From Allium sativum (taxonomy: Eukaryota; Streptophyta; Magnoliopsida; Asparagales; Amaryllidaceae): 64,000 bases of DNA. The first letter of the stretch is position 1. Each line of letters starts with the position of its first letter. The notes under the pieces are model-generated. The model was not told where the DNA came from and did no database searches. It saw only the letters and a program-made list of their open reading frames with translations. The stretch covers positions 67,464,501 to 67,528,500 of the forward strand of contig CM060910.1 of NCBI GenBank assembly GCA_030737875.1, given 5' to 3'. Shown here in pieces: positions 22,200 to 33,699 of the stretch. The position numbers and the translations under genes were made by a program.

Positions 22200-22904
22200 T
22201 GTTGGCTAGCTTTTGAATCAAGCCACTAGGAATACGAAGAATTACAATTGATAGATAGGGATGCTCTCATTCGAACGAATTCAACTCGTGATACATATGC
22301 CTTGTCGGCCCATGATATACCTTTCCTCATCGGCTCGTGAAGAGCTACCACGACCCGCTCCCAAAATAACCATCACGATACAACCACAGAAGAGTGTCAC
22401 GAACCATTCATGAGTCAGCATGATGGCTGTCATGACGAAGTTCCTCATGATCTACAAGCTTAGGATCTGGCGACACCTGTCCATAACCGTCATATTGACC
22501 ATTTCTCCATCATGCCACGAAGCAGTCCGAGATCCTCGGGATATGTGCCACTTATCATCATGAACCTCCTGTAGATATCAGCTATGAATAACCCTATACC
22601 TGGCATTTTTAAGGATCTTTTGGCAATCCTGAGTGTTGTTATCACCATTGTTGCTTCTCCATTATTTCTAATCAGTATTATTACGAAATTACTGAGTGAA
22701 TTATCATTGTAATTGTGAGATTGAGAGAAATCATTGATTGTACTTACATTCTACATATAGTCGAAGATATATAGAGTGGACATAGGCTCGTTAATGCTGA
22801 ACCACTATAAATCTTGTGTGCTCTCTGTGTTTTCTTTCATTTCTAGACATTAATTTCTGCAAATTAAGTTAATTTGGGTGTTAGAGCCATTTTTGGATCT
22901 AACA
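22200..22904 (+). repeat. 3' LTR of T
   Basis: 705 bp, TGTTGGCTAG...GGATCTAACA, collinear with 9263-9945 beyond its first 20 bp. Differences from the 5' copy are mainly C/T and G/A. Confidence 0.9.
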
Positions 22905-22924
22905 GAACTAGTTGACACTCCACA
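22905..22924. repeat. Right copy of the 20-bp duplication flanking T
   Basis: Identical to 9243-9262. Here it runs on into AAGAAGGCC, the natural continuation of the A gag frame (DTPHKKALRF), so this is the original copy. Confidence 0.85.
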
Positions 22925-23760
22925 TAAGAAGGCCTTACGGTTTGTTAAATGACTAAATGAACCCCTTTATGGGTTAGCTATGTCCCATATTCCAATGGGA
23001 GCTACTTTTGAAAGACTCGTTGATATGGCATTAATGCATGAGGAAGATAAAGATGTAAAGAAAGAAGCTAAGGTTGAGAAAACACAAAAGAAGGAATGAA
23101 AAAATGACAAAGCTCAAGACAAGAGGAAATGTTTTAATTGTGGACACGTGGGTCATGTAAGAAAAGATTGCAGAAGAAGGAACAACGCTTGTTTCCATTG
23201 TGGAGAGATCGGGCTTCTTATTAAGGATTTCCCGAAGAAACAAAGACAAGGTTAAAGGGAAGGAGCTTCAAGAGGACAAGTGCATGCTCCTACGATCAGT
23301 GCTCCAGATTGAGGTAGGAAAGTTTTTGTGGAAGGTTTGATTTCTCCTTCCAATCACCCTATAAGAACTCTTTTTGATTCTAGCGCTTTGCATTCATTTA
23401 TATCTAGTTCTGTGGTTGAATCTCTGCACTTAAATACTAGTACGATAGAGGATCCCGTTGTTTGTCTCAAACCCCATTGGTGGTTCGGCTCATTTATCCA
23501 TGATTTGTTCGGGTTTGAGAATATATATATTGTGCGTCAAGTTCGAGTGTGACACGTATATGCTCAGTTTTATGGGCTATTGTTTTATTCTAGGGATAAG
23601 TTGGCTAGCCATTACAGTGCCATTCTTGATTGTGAGGGGAGGGTCATTAGACTTTTTATTTGCCAAGGGAGGACCCTTGAGATTTCTTGTGACCCAAAAG
23701 GGTATGTCATACTTAGTTTTCTAAAATCTCTTGATGCATCTATCGATGATTTACAGTCTA
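22905..23760 (+). pseudogene. gag: Element A gag C-terminus and protease
   Basis: gag resumes with ELVDTPHKKALRFVK and a basic linker. One intact CCHC knuckle follows, CFNCGHVGHVRKDC (23130-23171, C-x2-C-x4-H-x4-C), and then a second that is broken (CFHCGEIGLLIKDF: His and last Cys lost). The protease active site reads TLFDSSALHSFIS (~23370) where the family has D-[ST]-G-A, so Gly is replaced by Ser. A frame change near 23550 leads to the protease C-terminal part. Several stops (22950, 23098, 23254) confirm decay. Confidence 0.85.
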
Positions 23761-24320
23761 TAGTGGTAGTCTGTGAGTACCCATATTTTTTTAAGGAGGT
23801 TCGGGGTTTATCTCCAAGGCGCGAGATCGATTTCCGCATATATTTAGTGGACAATGCAAAGCCAGTAGCTTTGCCCGTGCGCCATATGGCTCTAAGTGAA
23901 GGAGGGAGCTCAATAATCAAGTAGGGGAGCAATTTGAGAAGGAATTTAGTCGGCAAAGCATTTCTGAATGGGGTGCTCCGGTGGTATTCGCAACTAAGGT
24001 GTACAGCTCGCTTCGTGTATGTGTGGATATTCATGATGTTTTTCCTCATTTCTTAATTATCGAAGTGTCTACACGATACAGCAGAGGTAGTTGAGCCAAA
24101 CATGCGTGAGGAAGTAGAGGTAGAACGGAATGCGACAATTAGACAAGTTCCTACCCGTATACTTGGATTAGAGGTTAAGAAACTACGCAACAATGAGGTT
24201 AGGTTTATAAAAGTGCAATGGGGATAAGAAAAAGAGGATGCGACTTGGGATACTGAAGACAAAGATCACGCTTCATACCCTTTCCTTTTTGGGACTATGC
24301 TCTTAACTTCTTTTTCCAAA
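23761..24320 (+). pseudogene. pol: Element A RT stub fused to chromodomain tail
   Basis: The RT leader RGLSPRREIDFRIYLVDNAKP (~23805) and the beginning of the fingers, SISEWGAPVVFATK (~23955), are present. Within about 50 bases the sequence is instead TRILGLEVKKLRNNEVRFIKVQWG...EDATWDTED...YPFLF (~24150-24290), the C-terminal chromodomain region of Tekay/Del pol. The RT palm, RNase H and integrase (about 2.5 kb) are therefore deleted, with the junction at ~24030-24090. This copy cannot be autonomous. Confidence 0.85.
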
Positions 24321-24893
24321 GATTTTATTCGCACTTGCTTCTATCATCTGAGTATATCTTATCGATCGAATCTTTGACCTTTAGGTAGGAGTCCCATGAT
24401 TGTAAACATGTGTTTTAAACATGTTATGTTTGATGGATGCAAGTGTTTTCTACTGGTTGCTCGTGGATGCATATACACACACATTAGGCACTAGATCGGC
24501 TCAATCACTCTCATATTGTATTTGGATGTGTGTGCATTTTTCTTCTTTTAATGGATGAAATTGAATGTTTCATCATATGGATGTTGCATTTGGACGGATG
24601 ATTGTGCACCCATATAGAACTTACATATTGTACCAGGATTGTTGCATACATGTTGGATTCATGACACATACATACATTGCATTAAGGAGGTCAACTGAAT
24701 CAGTGGACCGCCTGATCTTTCGCATTAGTGCTAGGACATATACACACACCTTTGCATATGTTCATATAACCATTAGAAATTTTTAAGGACAATGGATGCC
24801 TATGATTGGGGGATGAGTGGATGGATGATGGATGGTAGGATACATTTCTTAACTTGGAGATTTCGGGGAGAAAATCCTTTGAGTATGGGAGAA
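24321..24893 (+). other. Element A 3' untranslated region and polypurine tract
   Basis: No gene. It contains GTTGCTCGTGGATGC...ACACACATTAGGCACTAGATCGG (24460-24500), found again in the opposite orientation in element B near 52880-52920, so A and B share this 3' region. It ends GAGTATGGGAGAA (24881-24893), the tract before the LTR. Confidence 0.7.
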
Positions 24894-25183
24894 TGTAACA
24901 CCCCGTATTTCAACTACACTAAAGAGGATAAATTAAATAATAATTAATTTAATGTTCAGAATTAAGGGAAAATGACTGCGCCATTGCGCCCGTCTCGAAA
25001 TTCTGGTCAAGATAGAAAGTTGGTTTGCGTAAAACGGACACTGTATGAAGAAGTTAGAAGGATTTGAAGCTGGTATACGCATAAGATAATTATATATATA
25101 TATGGCCTAAGAATTCAAATTTCAGTTCAAAAATTCGAAATCACGAAAATTGGGGGAAGAGGGAAAATTCCCACCCTAGGGGT

Positions 25184-25318
25184 GTCGACCCCTTAGTAGG
25201 GGGTCGACCCCATAGTAGGGTTGTCGACCCCTTAAGGGGGGTCGACCCAATAAAGTGGTGGTCGACCCCCTAAGGCTGAGGTGGAAGCCTGTTTCTAGAG
25301 GTTGGCAGCTATATATAG
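25184..25318 (+). promoter_or_regulatory. GTCGAC array and TATA box in U3 of A (3' LTR)
   Basis: Five exact GTCGAC palindromes at 25184, 25203, 25223, 25241 and 25261, spaced 18-20 bp, close to two helical turns. A clear TATA box TATATATAG (25310-25318) follows about 44 bp later, in CAGCTATATATAGAAG. Binding by a dimeric factor is inferred from the palindrome and the regular phase. Confidence 0.7.
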
Positions 25319-25789
25319 AAGTCCATTTATCTTGTTTTTTCCACAGGAAATCAATGGAGGCCAAACGTTGCTGGTGTCTGAACTTAACTGAATTCTTTAT
25401 CTTCTACATCAATCAGATAAAGCCAACCAGTTAGAGATTCAAGATCCATTATTCTTCTAGTTCTATTTTTCTAATCCAAACACTGTGATTTTTTAGTTGC
25501 TTTTTGATTTAAATATTTAAAAGTAAACCTGATTTGACTATAGTTTGGATCTGTTTCCGTGACTAAATTATACTGGATCCATTGTAAATTGTAAACATAT
25601 GACATTCCAAATTTGTTATTACTCGGATCTAAATCTCTATCTAATCGGATCTATTGTAACTTATGTGACATTATGTGGATCTTAAACCTTATTTGTATCA
25701 TATTTACTCTTAACTATTGGATCTGAATTATGCAGACATCTAAATTATTAATCAGACCTAGCTTATTATTTAGATCTCCTTGTGCTTAT

Positions 25790-26160
25790 CATACTAGATC
25801 TACCTTTACAGATCTAATTCGCTTGTGATTAATTTGTCATGTCACAGTTGTGGATCTTAAATGTTATCATGCTAGATCTACCTTTATAGATCTAATTCGC
25901 CTTTGGTTAATTTGTCATGTCACAATTGTGGATCTTAAATATTATCATGCTATATCTACCTTTATAAATCTAATTCGCTTGTGGTTAATTTATCATGGCA
26001 CAATTATGAATCTTGAACATTATCATGCTAGATCTACCTTTATAGATCTAATTTGCTTGTGGTTAATTTATCATGTCACAACTGTGGATCTTAAATATTA
26101 TCATGCTAGATCTACCTTTATAGAGCCAATTCGCTTGTGGTTAATTTATCATGTCACATC
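25790..26160 (+). repeat. 78-bp tandem repeats in LTR A (3' copy)
   Basis: About five units with the same AGATCTACCTTTATAGATCT and CGCTTGTGGTTAATTT words as the 5' copy. The frame stays open for 111 codons only because the period is a multiple of three. Confidence 0.8.
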
Positions 26161-28288
26161 TACTTGTGGATCTAATTCTTTTTAGATCATTAGGTACTTA
26201 TATGGTTGTGGCTAATTTAGATCTGTCATTAGTTGGACATATGAATCCTTATTTATTCATACCTATTATGACATCCTTAGTATGTTAGATCTAGTTTTAT
26301 TATCACATGCTCCCTAGATCTATTTTTATATGTCCACCTTATCACTATGCCAATTACATGTATATGTCACTTGTGTTAAAATAATCAATATTGTCATCTT
26401 TCCCTTTTATTGTTTATGGTTACACTACTTTCTAGCCTAGACATGACGCCAAATATATGCGGATGCATTAGTTAGGGAACGGGGGAAAACTTTAGAATTG
26501 GCATAACTTGAATGACGAATATGAATTTGGACATATAATCCATTATGAATATAATTGGGTAAATAGGCATTAACACCTATATAGGTCTCATTAATTGGTA
26601 TATAATTAAAATGCCTAGGACTAAAGTAATTAGAAAATTGTAACTGCACTTATGACATGAGGTTAGATTGCATTTGTGGTGGAAGTATGCCCGGACCCGA
26701 CCGGCATATTCAGCAACCGCAAATGTTGAATCTAATTTGAGGGGTCTAAGTGCACAAATACGAGATGGGCTAAGACACGAGGTTAGGCCCAACTTGTGGA
26801 AGAAGTCTGCCCAGACCTGACCGGCATATCCAGCATCCACAAGTTGTAGGTCTAATGTGGGAGGTCTAACCCATTATAACCATAAATGGACATGGTAATG
26901 AGTTGGAATAACCTAGTTAATTCCATAGGGATTGTATGAACATGTTAATTTGAATAGGGGTTAAGTAAACTTGGTTGAAACAGTGGGTGGGTTAAGTAAA
27001 TCTTGTGCTGGTGGGTAATATTTATATATATAGGCCCACAAACTTAACCTATTTTATACTTTGGGATTATGCAACTTTGTTAAGTAAACTTTCTTGGATC
27101 AGTGGGGGTTAAGTAAATCTTGTGGCGGTGGTATAATACTTACATATACAGGCCGACAACTTAATCTTCTTTACATGTTGGACTGTTAGGCATAACCAGG
27201 TTGAAATCCTAGTACTGGGGATGCAAGCCTAGGGGGAGCTTGTATCATCTTGTGTGTGGGACCCGTTTTAGTCAGTAACCCATATTGGTGTCAAACGAGT
27301 ACTCCGAACTAGGTCGGGGTAGGGCGCGCTTACTGGGCTGATTGTAAGAGATCCAAAACCAAGGGGCGGTGTCAACAGCGCAGGAAATATACGGAGTCAT
27401 GTGCATGCATGGGTCCGGCTTTCTTTGGGAATTATGACGTTGTGACATCAGTAGATATGGTTCTGCACATCTTGAAAATGAAGGGTTGCCTAAGTGATAC
27501 AGCCTACTATGGGGCCAACACAGGGTATCTACGGAGTAGGGAGCCGATCGATTAGGGTAGTAGTTAGGGTACATCTAGACTCTGGTAAGTTTAGGAGTCC
27601 GTTTTTGGGGTGGCCTGTGTATTGTATGGGATTAAAACCTCTCACCAGAAGTATGCCTAAGTCTACCATTTCATACATGTTGGGGATCATCTCATTCTGG
27701 ATATACTAGTAGTAGTGCAGAGTAATCATTAAGGAAGCATATACACTCTATCCTGGTTACCTTGTCATACTTGCCTTATATGATGTCGTGTTTCTTATCC
27801 ATCTTATATGCCTGTCATGCTACTTTTACTTATTTACTTGCTAAAAGTAACTTGACTCGCCAGACTTTATGTCTGACCCTTTTTGTTTCCTCTTCTTTCT
27901 TCGGTTCCCCCCCTAAGGTTCTCAGGGTGGGAATACTCAGGCTTATTCAGGACTCGGTTATCATCTTGCTAAGAGCTACTTTCGAAGTATGGCTCAAGTT
28001 CTTATTTCCGCTATGGCTTTGTCTCTTTTTGGGGAATTATGCTTTTTACTACTATGATGGAACAAGATAGAAAGTTTCATATTTTTGTAATGGCTTTTAT
28101 GTAGATTCAGACTTGTAATATTTTGGACCATGATGTTATCATTTATGTTTGAAATAAAAATTTAAATTCCGCTGTTACTTTTATATCTTTCTTGTAATAT
28201 TTATGTTTCTGTTTACCTATAACGCTTCACAAAACTTAAGGCATTCACTTAGTGAGTGACATTAACGATCGTGGGGTGTCACAGTTTT

Positions 28289-29291
28289 GGCTGTGACAGC
28301 TATACATGAGCATATATACTATATCAACTAACTCTATTTTGTAGGAAGATATTCGACAGCAGATTCAAGAACACAAATGAATATTATATATGTTATAAGA
28401 GTTTGTTAGTCTTAGATTTATTTGTTAAAATCTTCCTTAATGATACACACACACTCTTTATATATATATATACACACACACACACACATAATAAAGTAGA
28501 CAAGGAATAAGTCTGCTTCAGAAAACAGAAGTCTGAAATTTTTCAGGCAGACGTCTGTTTACCGAAAGAAATTTCGGATTCACATAATATTCAAACGTCT
28601 GGTCTGAATAATTCAAACGTTTGAATCTGCTTCGATATGACCTATTTCCTTGCTGTTTTATTATCAAATCAAAACAGACATATGAAATTTTAATTCAGAC
28701 ATTTGAATACATAGGTATGCAACTTATAATGAAGAGTCACATCTTTCTATTTCATATCTCTTGATCAAATCTCTTCATGATTAGTTGTAACCTTTTGTAT
28801 ATTATAAATAGAGGCTTGATTAAGTGATCCAATCACCGAAATTCATTCCAATTCTTTCTATCTTACTAAAAGCTTTCCAAATCTCTAAATCACTCTATTT
28901 ACAAATACTTAGGATTTCAATCTTCCATATTCTTTCACAAGCTACACGTTTATCATCAAGGAAAGACTATAGGTAGGGCGCACTTCAAATTGACATATCC
29001 GTGTTATCAAGAACACAAGTAGTCATCAATTATTCTGTATTGTGAAAGTCCTCTTCAGCTGTTTAGGAAAGAAATCGCGTTCAGCTGTTCGGGTAATTGT
29101 GAACCTATTCCTCCAGGTGATGCGAGGGTTTTTGTGTTAGTGAAATACCAGAAAGGAGTCTGGGACTGGACGTAGGACAGTGGTCCGAACCAGTATAAAA
29201 TCGACCGTATGATTCTACTTACAACTACTACTCCACTCTACCATATTTATACTCCATACTATATGATCCTACCGCTGCTTAGAATCTATCA
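28289..29291 (+). repeat. Remainder of the 3' LTR of element G
   Basis: Continues the LTR broken at 1183. It has a (TA)n(CA)n run at 28458-28487, short palindromes around CAGACGTCTG (28551) and TCAAACGTTTGAA (28613), a TATA box TATAAATA at 28803-28810, and a downstream zone (29050-29200) with TGCGAGGGTTTTTGTGTTAGTGAAA that resembles SIRE-type LTR ends. The right boundary is uncertain (29200-29291); I see no clear terminal CA with a duplicated target. Confidence 0.5.
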
Positions 29292-29854
29292 AGGAGGAGG
29301 GTCTGCAAACCAGGGAAAATTTCAAAAGAAGGATTTGAAGTGTAATAAATGTAGTAGGTAGGGCATTTTCATAAAAAGTGCAAAGTTGGAACGGAGCATC
29401 CAATGATGGGGTGTTATATTTGTGATTAGGTGGGGCACATCAGTAAAGAGTGTCCATTGTGACTTAGGGTTCCTTCTCATGCTTCTACTCATCTAGCTTA
29501 GGCTTATGCTCTAGAGGAGGTCCTTTCCACCATCATGTAGTCAGTACAGGATAAGGGGAAGAAAGCAGTCTTAGAAGGTGTATTATCCCTTTTTGGTCTT
29601 TTTGTTCACACTTCATTTAATTATGAGGCTTCTTATTCTTTTATATCTGGTGCACTTGTAGAAAACTGCACCTAGGCGTTAACATTGTGATAGGCTATGA
29701 AGTAGTGTCAAACCTCATAAATGGGTCGACCCATTTATCTATGTTATGTCAGGATTTAAAACTAATTATAGTAGGGGTCAAGTTTGATCACGATGCCTAT
29801 GTACCTGGCTTCTATGAGCTAAGGTTGATACTGGGCATGGATTGTTTAGCTATG
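29290..29854 (+). pseudogene. gag: Fragment F: gag zinc knuckles and protease of a chromovirus
   Basis: A Gly-rich linker (QGGGSANQGKFQKK) leads to two CCHC knuckles, LKCNKCSR...GHFHKKC and MGCYICD..GHISKECPL, with stops between their Cys residues. The protease region follows: VLSLFGLFVHTSF..EASYSFIS, with the D-S-G-A active site decayed to Y-E-A-S, and in another frame VPGFYELRLILGMDCLAM (~29830), where the family has ILGMDWL. It is cut at 29854 by an LTR start. No RT remains in view. Confidence 0.7.
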
Positions 29855-32703
29855 TGCAACAACCCAGACTTGTTTGATTACATGTATAACTATATTAGAA
29901 AATTATAATGAGATAATAAATTATTAATCAAGTGTTAAACATTAATTGGGAAGGATAAATTGAATAAAATTATCCTAGTATAAATAAATGAGAGGTTTGG
30001 GGAATCAATTAGGTAGTGATTTAATAAAATGAATAATAAACATCTAAAATGAACAAAGTGAAAATAAGCTAATAATTTGTTTTGTGTTAGTTTCAGGGAA
30101 GATATGTATGTTTTGGTGTTAAATTGACGTCTTATAAAAGTTTGGGGTTAAACACCCAATATGTACTTAAGATTTGAAAATAATAAATATAGTTGAATAA
30201 AGTTTTGGATACATTAAAAGTGTAAAGGTTTGTTAATAAATAGGGATTTATGTAATTTCTAGAAGCTTATTGCATAAAATTTCAATGAATCGATAAAAAT
30301 GAAAATTTTGTGAAAACCATGTATTTAAATAAGGTTATGTTGAAATAAATGTTAAAAACATATAAAAATTTGGTGGAAAATATCATAGGAGTGTGATTGT
30401 GATTATGATGAGCGTGGGAATTTTCTTGGGAAAAAATAGTATGTTTCAAATAATTAAAATTTTAATATTGTTCATTTTGCTTACATTAAATATAAAATTT
30501 AATTTTTTGTGAAAAATGTAAACCTTGGGTAAAATTGAGTTAAAAATGTTAGTAATGTCGTTAAAATATGTTTTGATGTTTTTGGTGGTGGCCTAATCAA
30601 AAGTTTTGCAAGTTTTTGAGTTAAACTTTTGTAATTAGAAAAGAAAATAGGTTTAAGCTTGTGTAAATAACGACGTACAATCCTTAATTACTTTCCTAAA
30701 CCCAAAATTTAGCTTAGTCTCTTTATTAGGCTTAACTAGGGTGTTAAAATAGCTTAGGCAAAACTTTTTGGAAAAAACTTGCGTAGTTTCCTCCTACTCC
30801 TTCCCTTTCACAACAAAAACAAGATCATGGCTTCTTTGTCAATTTTAGTTCTTTAGCTTTATAAATAAAAAAAGGGAAGTTGAAGCCTAAAGTTTTTGAT
30901 TAACGGATATCTATTTAAGTATCATGCTCTCGTACCAATTTTGTTCTGTTTGTTAAAATCATCCACTATATGTTTAGAAAATCTCTTACATGTCTCTATA
31001 CTAAACTACAGGTATTAAAACTCAAATAGAAGCCTTAAAGTCCACCTTTTTTTTATCAATATCAAAGCTTATTTTTACCAATATTTGCAACAAATCAAGG
31101 TGAGGGGCCCTACCGCATTCTAACTTGCTTCAATAAGAAAATAATGAATTTGTGCTTGTTACAATAAGTTTTCATTCACGGTTTAAATGCAAATTTCGTA
31201 GGCAGCTAAACAGGCCATAGGTCCACGTTTGAGACTGCATATTTCTTCATTTCTCATTGAAATGATGCAATTCGCTTTCGTATGTGTTTTCATATAATTC
31301 AAGTTTATGTTTGTAAAATTTCATTGAAATCTAAGTTGATTTGATGGTCCGAAGGTGGCCTTAAAGTTGCAGTTTCATCATGATTTAGACATAGGCACAT
31401 TTCCGTTGCCTAGGTCAACCCAAACTGGGGCTAGGTCGACCCAACCTAGGCAAAATGCCCATGTCGTTTCCTATGTTATCCAGTGAATTTCTAGTGGATA
31501 TTACCTTGTTCCCATGCAATTTTGAGCCCGTTGTTGATACGATTTGATTATTATTTCATGCATTTGTGATCATGCGTTATCTCTATGATTTTTTGTGATA
31601 ATCTTTGGGTTTTCTTCAACTATAGAGAAGCATTATATATCATGAATTCCTAGTTGCTAGGTGACATATTCGATGTGCACTTCTGGTGATATTTCTCTTT
31701 TCCTTCCAAATGCACGTACACATACTTAAAATCGTTTTGAAATGTTTAAGTAAAGAAATATGGTTTTGGAAAGAAATAATTTTAAACAAAATGTTTATAA
31801 ATAATTATAATTATACAAAGGTTCTATATGTTCAACAAATTTAAAATATTTCCCCAAAAACAGTTTTTTAAATCATTCTTTTAAAGTATATTTTTAATAT
31901 AAAATCACACGTTCTTGCACACTTTGAGAAGGCATAATGGAAATCAAACAATTTCGTAGACCTATGGTATGAGACACGAAGGTAGGTGGAATTGGTTAAT
32001 TCTAGACTCGACTAAAAAAATACTATTATTTTCAATGTTCTCTCATGTTTTGTGTTATTTTCCATATTTCTGTGTTTTCCGATGTTTTGGTGTTTACTGT
32101 GCGGAACTAACAAGTGATTAGTGAAACAGTAATGAGAACGTGTGGTATGGGACACATAGTTACTACTATTTAGGGTTATTATTTGTGAATCGGTGACACA
32201 TTCCAGTGTTATTACCTATACAAGAACTTCCAGTCAATCCAGTGGACCTTCGGGTTAATTCAGTGGTTATGTAGTTCTCTGATGTATGATGACCTACTTG
32301 ATCATCTTATAAGGTGCCTTTTATATATTATTAGTATTAGTAAGACCTTAACCCTTTCAGGTGTATTAGCATGTGCAAGAATAGCTTTGGCTTGCTACTC
32401 CGATGATTGTATCCAACATTTGGTATTTTGTGTTTTGTGTTAATGACGATTTCACCGTTTCATGATGATTATTATTAGTTAATTAATTTCTTTGAATTAT
32501 TTGAAGATGTTGGTGATAATTAGGGATTTCATTTCTATGGCTTGAACTCTTAGATAAGTTCCTTGTTTCAGTGTTTCCCGTGATTCATATTTGATTCATG
32601 TGTTTTCGTTGTTTCTGTAACTTTGGCGATTTTTGGGTTTTCTATCTACTGTCGTGTGATTCCATATAATTGTTATCCTAATTATGGAATTTGGGTAGCT
32701 AGT
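29855..32703 (+). repeat. LTR E (partial), AT-rich
   Basis: TGCAACAACCC at 29855 resembles the TGTAACAACCC start of LTR B and interrupts the protease of F. No coding is seen over 2.85 kb, about 70% AT. It contains AGGTCAACCC and AGGTCGACCC (31413-31441), the same GTCGAC context as LTRs A and B, and a late zone (31960-32290) of GGTATG(A/G)GACAC words. It is cut at 32704 by element D. It could be the 5' LTR of an element inserted in F, or the 3' LTR of F itself after a deletion. Confidence 0.45.
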
Positions 32704-33082
32704 TGTAATGACCAGCATTTTACGTATCATAGGATCGTGAAATAATTTCTATTTAATTCCCCGAGGGCCAGATCATTCTCATCTTTTGAGATGTTGTTCA
32801 TGGTGTTGTGAGACATGTCCATGTTTTTACCAATTTTATTTGTGACCATTTTTCCCTTGTTGTTTTTTTAGTGAATAACTTTTGATTGGGATCGAATCAC
32901 GTGTTGACATTGATTTCATTGGAAAGGAAATGGTGTTCCCAATTCCGTAGGGTGGTCACATTAAAGATTTGGTTCAGCGGTTTGGGAGAAATCATTGTTT
33001 TAGTGTTACACAATTTCTGGTAGGCTAACTAGTCACTAGTAGGCTAATTTGGTGTGGCCCATTAGTGGGCTGGTTAGATGGC

Positions 33083-33109
33083 TATAAATTGTGGGGGGGG
33101 GGGGGGGGG
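33083..33109 (+). promoter_or_regulatory. TATA box followed by a 17-G tract in LTR D
   Basis: GGCTATAAATTGT (TATA 33083-33090) is followed after two bases by 17 G residues (33093-33109) and then GGGGAGG. It sits at the end of U3. Confidence 0.65.
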
Positions 33110-33699
33110 AGGGGAGGAGGTAGAGGCAAGGAGAATTGTTTTGTTTCTTCATTTCTCTACATGGTTGGGGTTTGAGATTCTCCCTACTCCAATCAAATAC
33201 CTCTCCACTCCATTAATTTCATAGATCTAGATTAGAAGATTGAGGATCATCATCGATTAAAGGTAGATCGCATCAAAGTGATTGATTCGAAGTTCGTTCT
33301 TTATCGTTCTTCGCTTTCCGGATTTGTGGATCATCGTTTTAACGCTATTTCGTGGATCTGATGAGTGATATGCATCTCTTGCACGGATTTAATCAAGTAT
33401 ATGGGCTGTTTGATTTTATTTCCATCATTTCAAGTAGATTTCACCAAGATCTAATCGATGTAAGTATGTTTTCAATTCAAATCACCATAGGATCTAACCT
33501 ATCAACATAAGACGGTAAATTACATATGTGAATTCTATGTTTAGATCCATTTATTGATTTGATCATTTGTTTAATCATAATTTGGTGAATATCTAATGTT
33601 GTTGATAATTGTTTGATGTTTTAGTGCTTGATTGATGATTGCATGATTTTTTGTTGAATGGTTGGTTGAATTGCATGAGTTTGAATAAGAATGTTTTGG

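Larger units (their letters stand above)
9263..22904 (+). mobile_element. Element T: Tat-lineage Ty3/gypsy retrotransposon with antisense gene
   Basis: Two LTRs of about 0.7 kb (9263-9945 and 22200-22904) enclose a 12.25-kb interior that holds, in order on +, gag, protease, RT, RNase H, a second RNase H and integrase, and then on - a large antisense gene. A duplicated RNase H and an antisense ORF with the PF04195-type domain are hallmarks of Tat-lineage (Retand/RIRE2/Grande-like) plant elements. It is inserted into gag of A. All sense genes carry stops. The LTRs differ by roughly 6% by eye, mostly transitions. The first 20 bp of the 5' LTR are missing. Confidence 0.9.
1184..28283 (+). mobile_element. 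Element A: internally deleted Ty3/gypsy chromovirus (Tekay/Del-like)
   Basis: Bounded by TGTAACACCCC at 1184 and GGGGTGTCACA ending at 28283, with a perfect 5-bp target duplication GTTTT on both sides. It has two LTRs, a Met-tRNA-type primer site at 8541, gag with a CCHC knuckle, a protease remnant, the first part of RT, and then directly a chromodomain-like tail; the catalytic RT, RNase H and integrase are missing. Two later elements inflate its length: a ~4-kb insertion in the 5' LTR and the 13.6-kb element T in gag. The two LTRs look roughly 10% different by eye, so it is an old copy. The chromodomain tail and the LTR sequence relationship to B support Tekay/Del, but no tree was made. Confidence 0.85.
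24894..28283 (+). repeat. 3' LTR of element A
   Basis: 3,390 bp, TGTAACACCCC...GGGGTGTCACA, followed by the target duplicate GTTTT. It is the uninterrupted reference copy for the 5' LTR. A GTCGAC array is at 25184-25266, TATA at 25310, 78-bp repeats at ~25790-26160, stem-loop modules at ~26670-26850 and GGTTAAGT hairpins at ~26990-27165. Confidence 0.92.
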
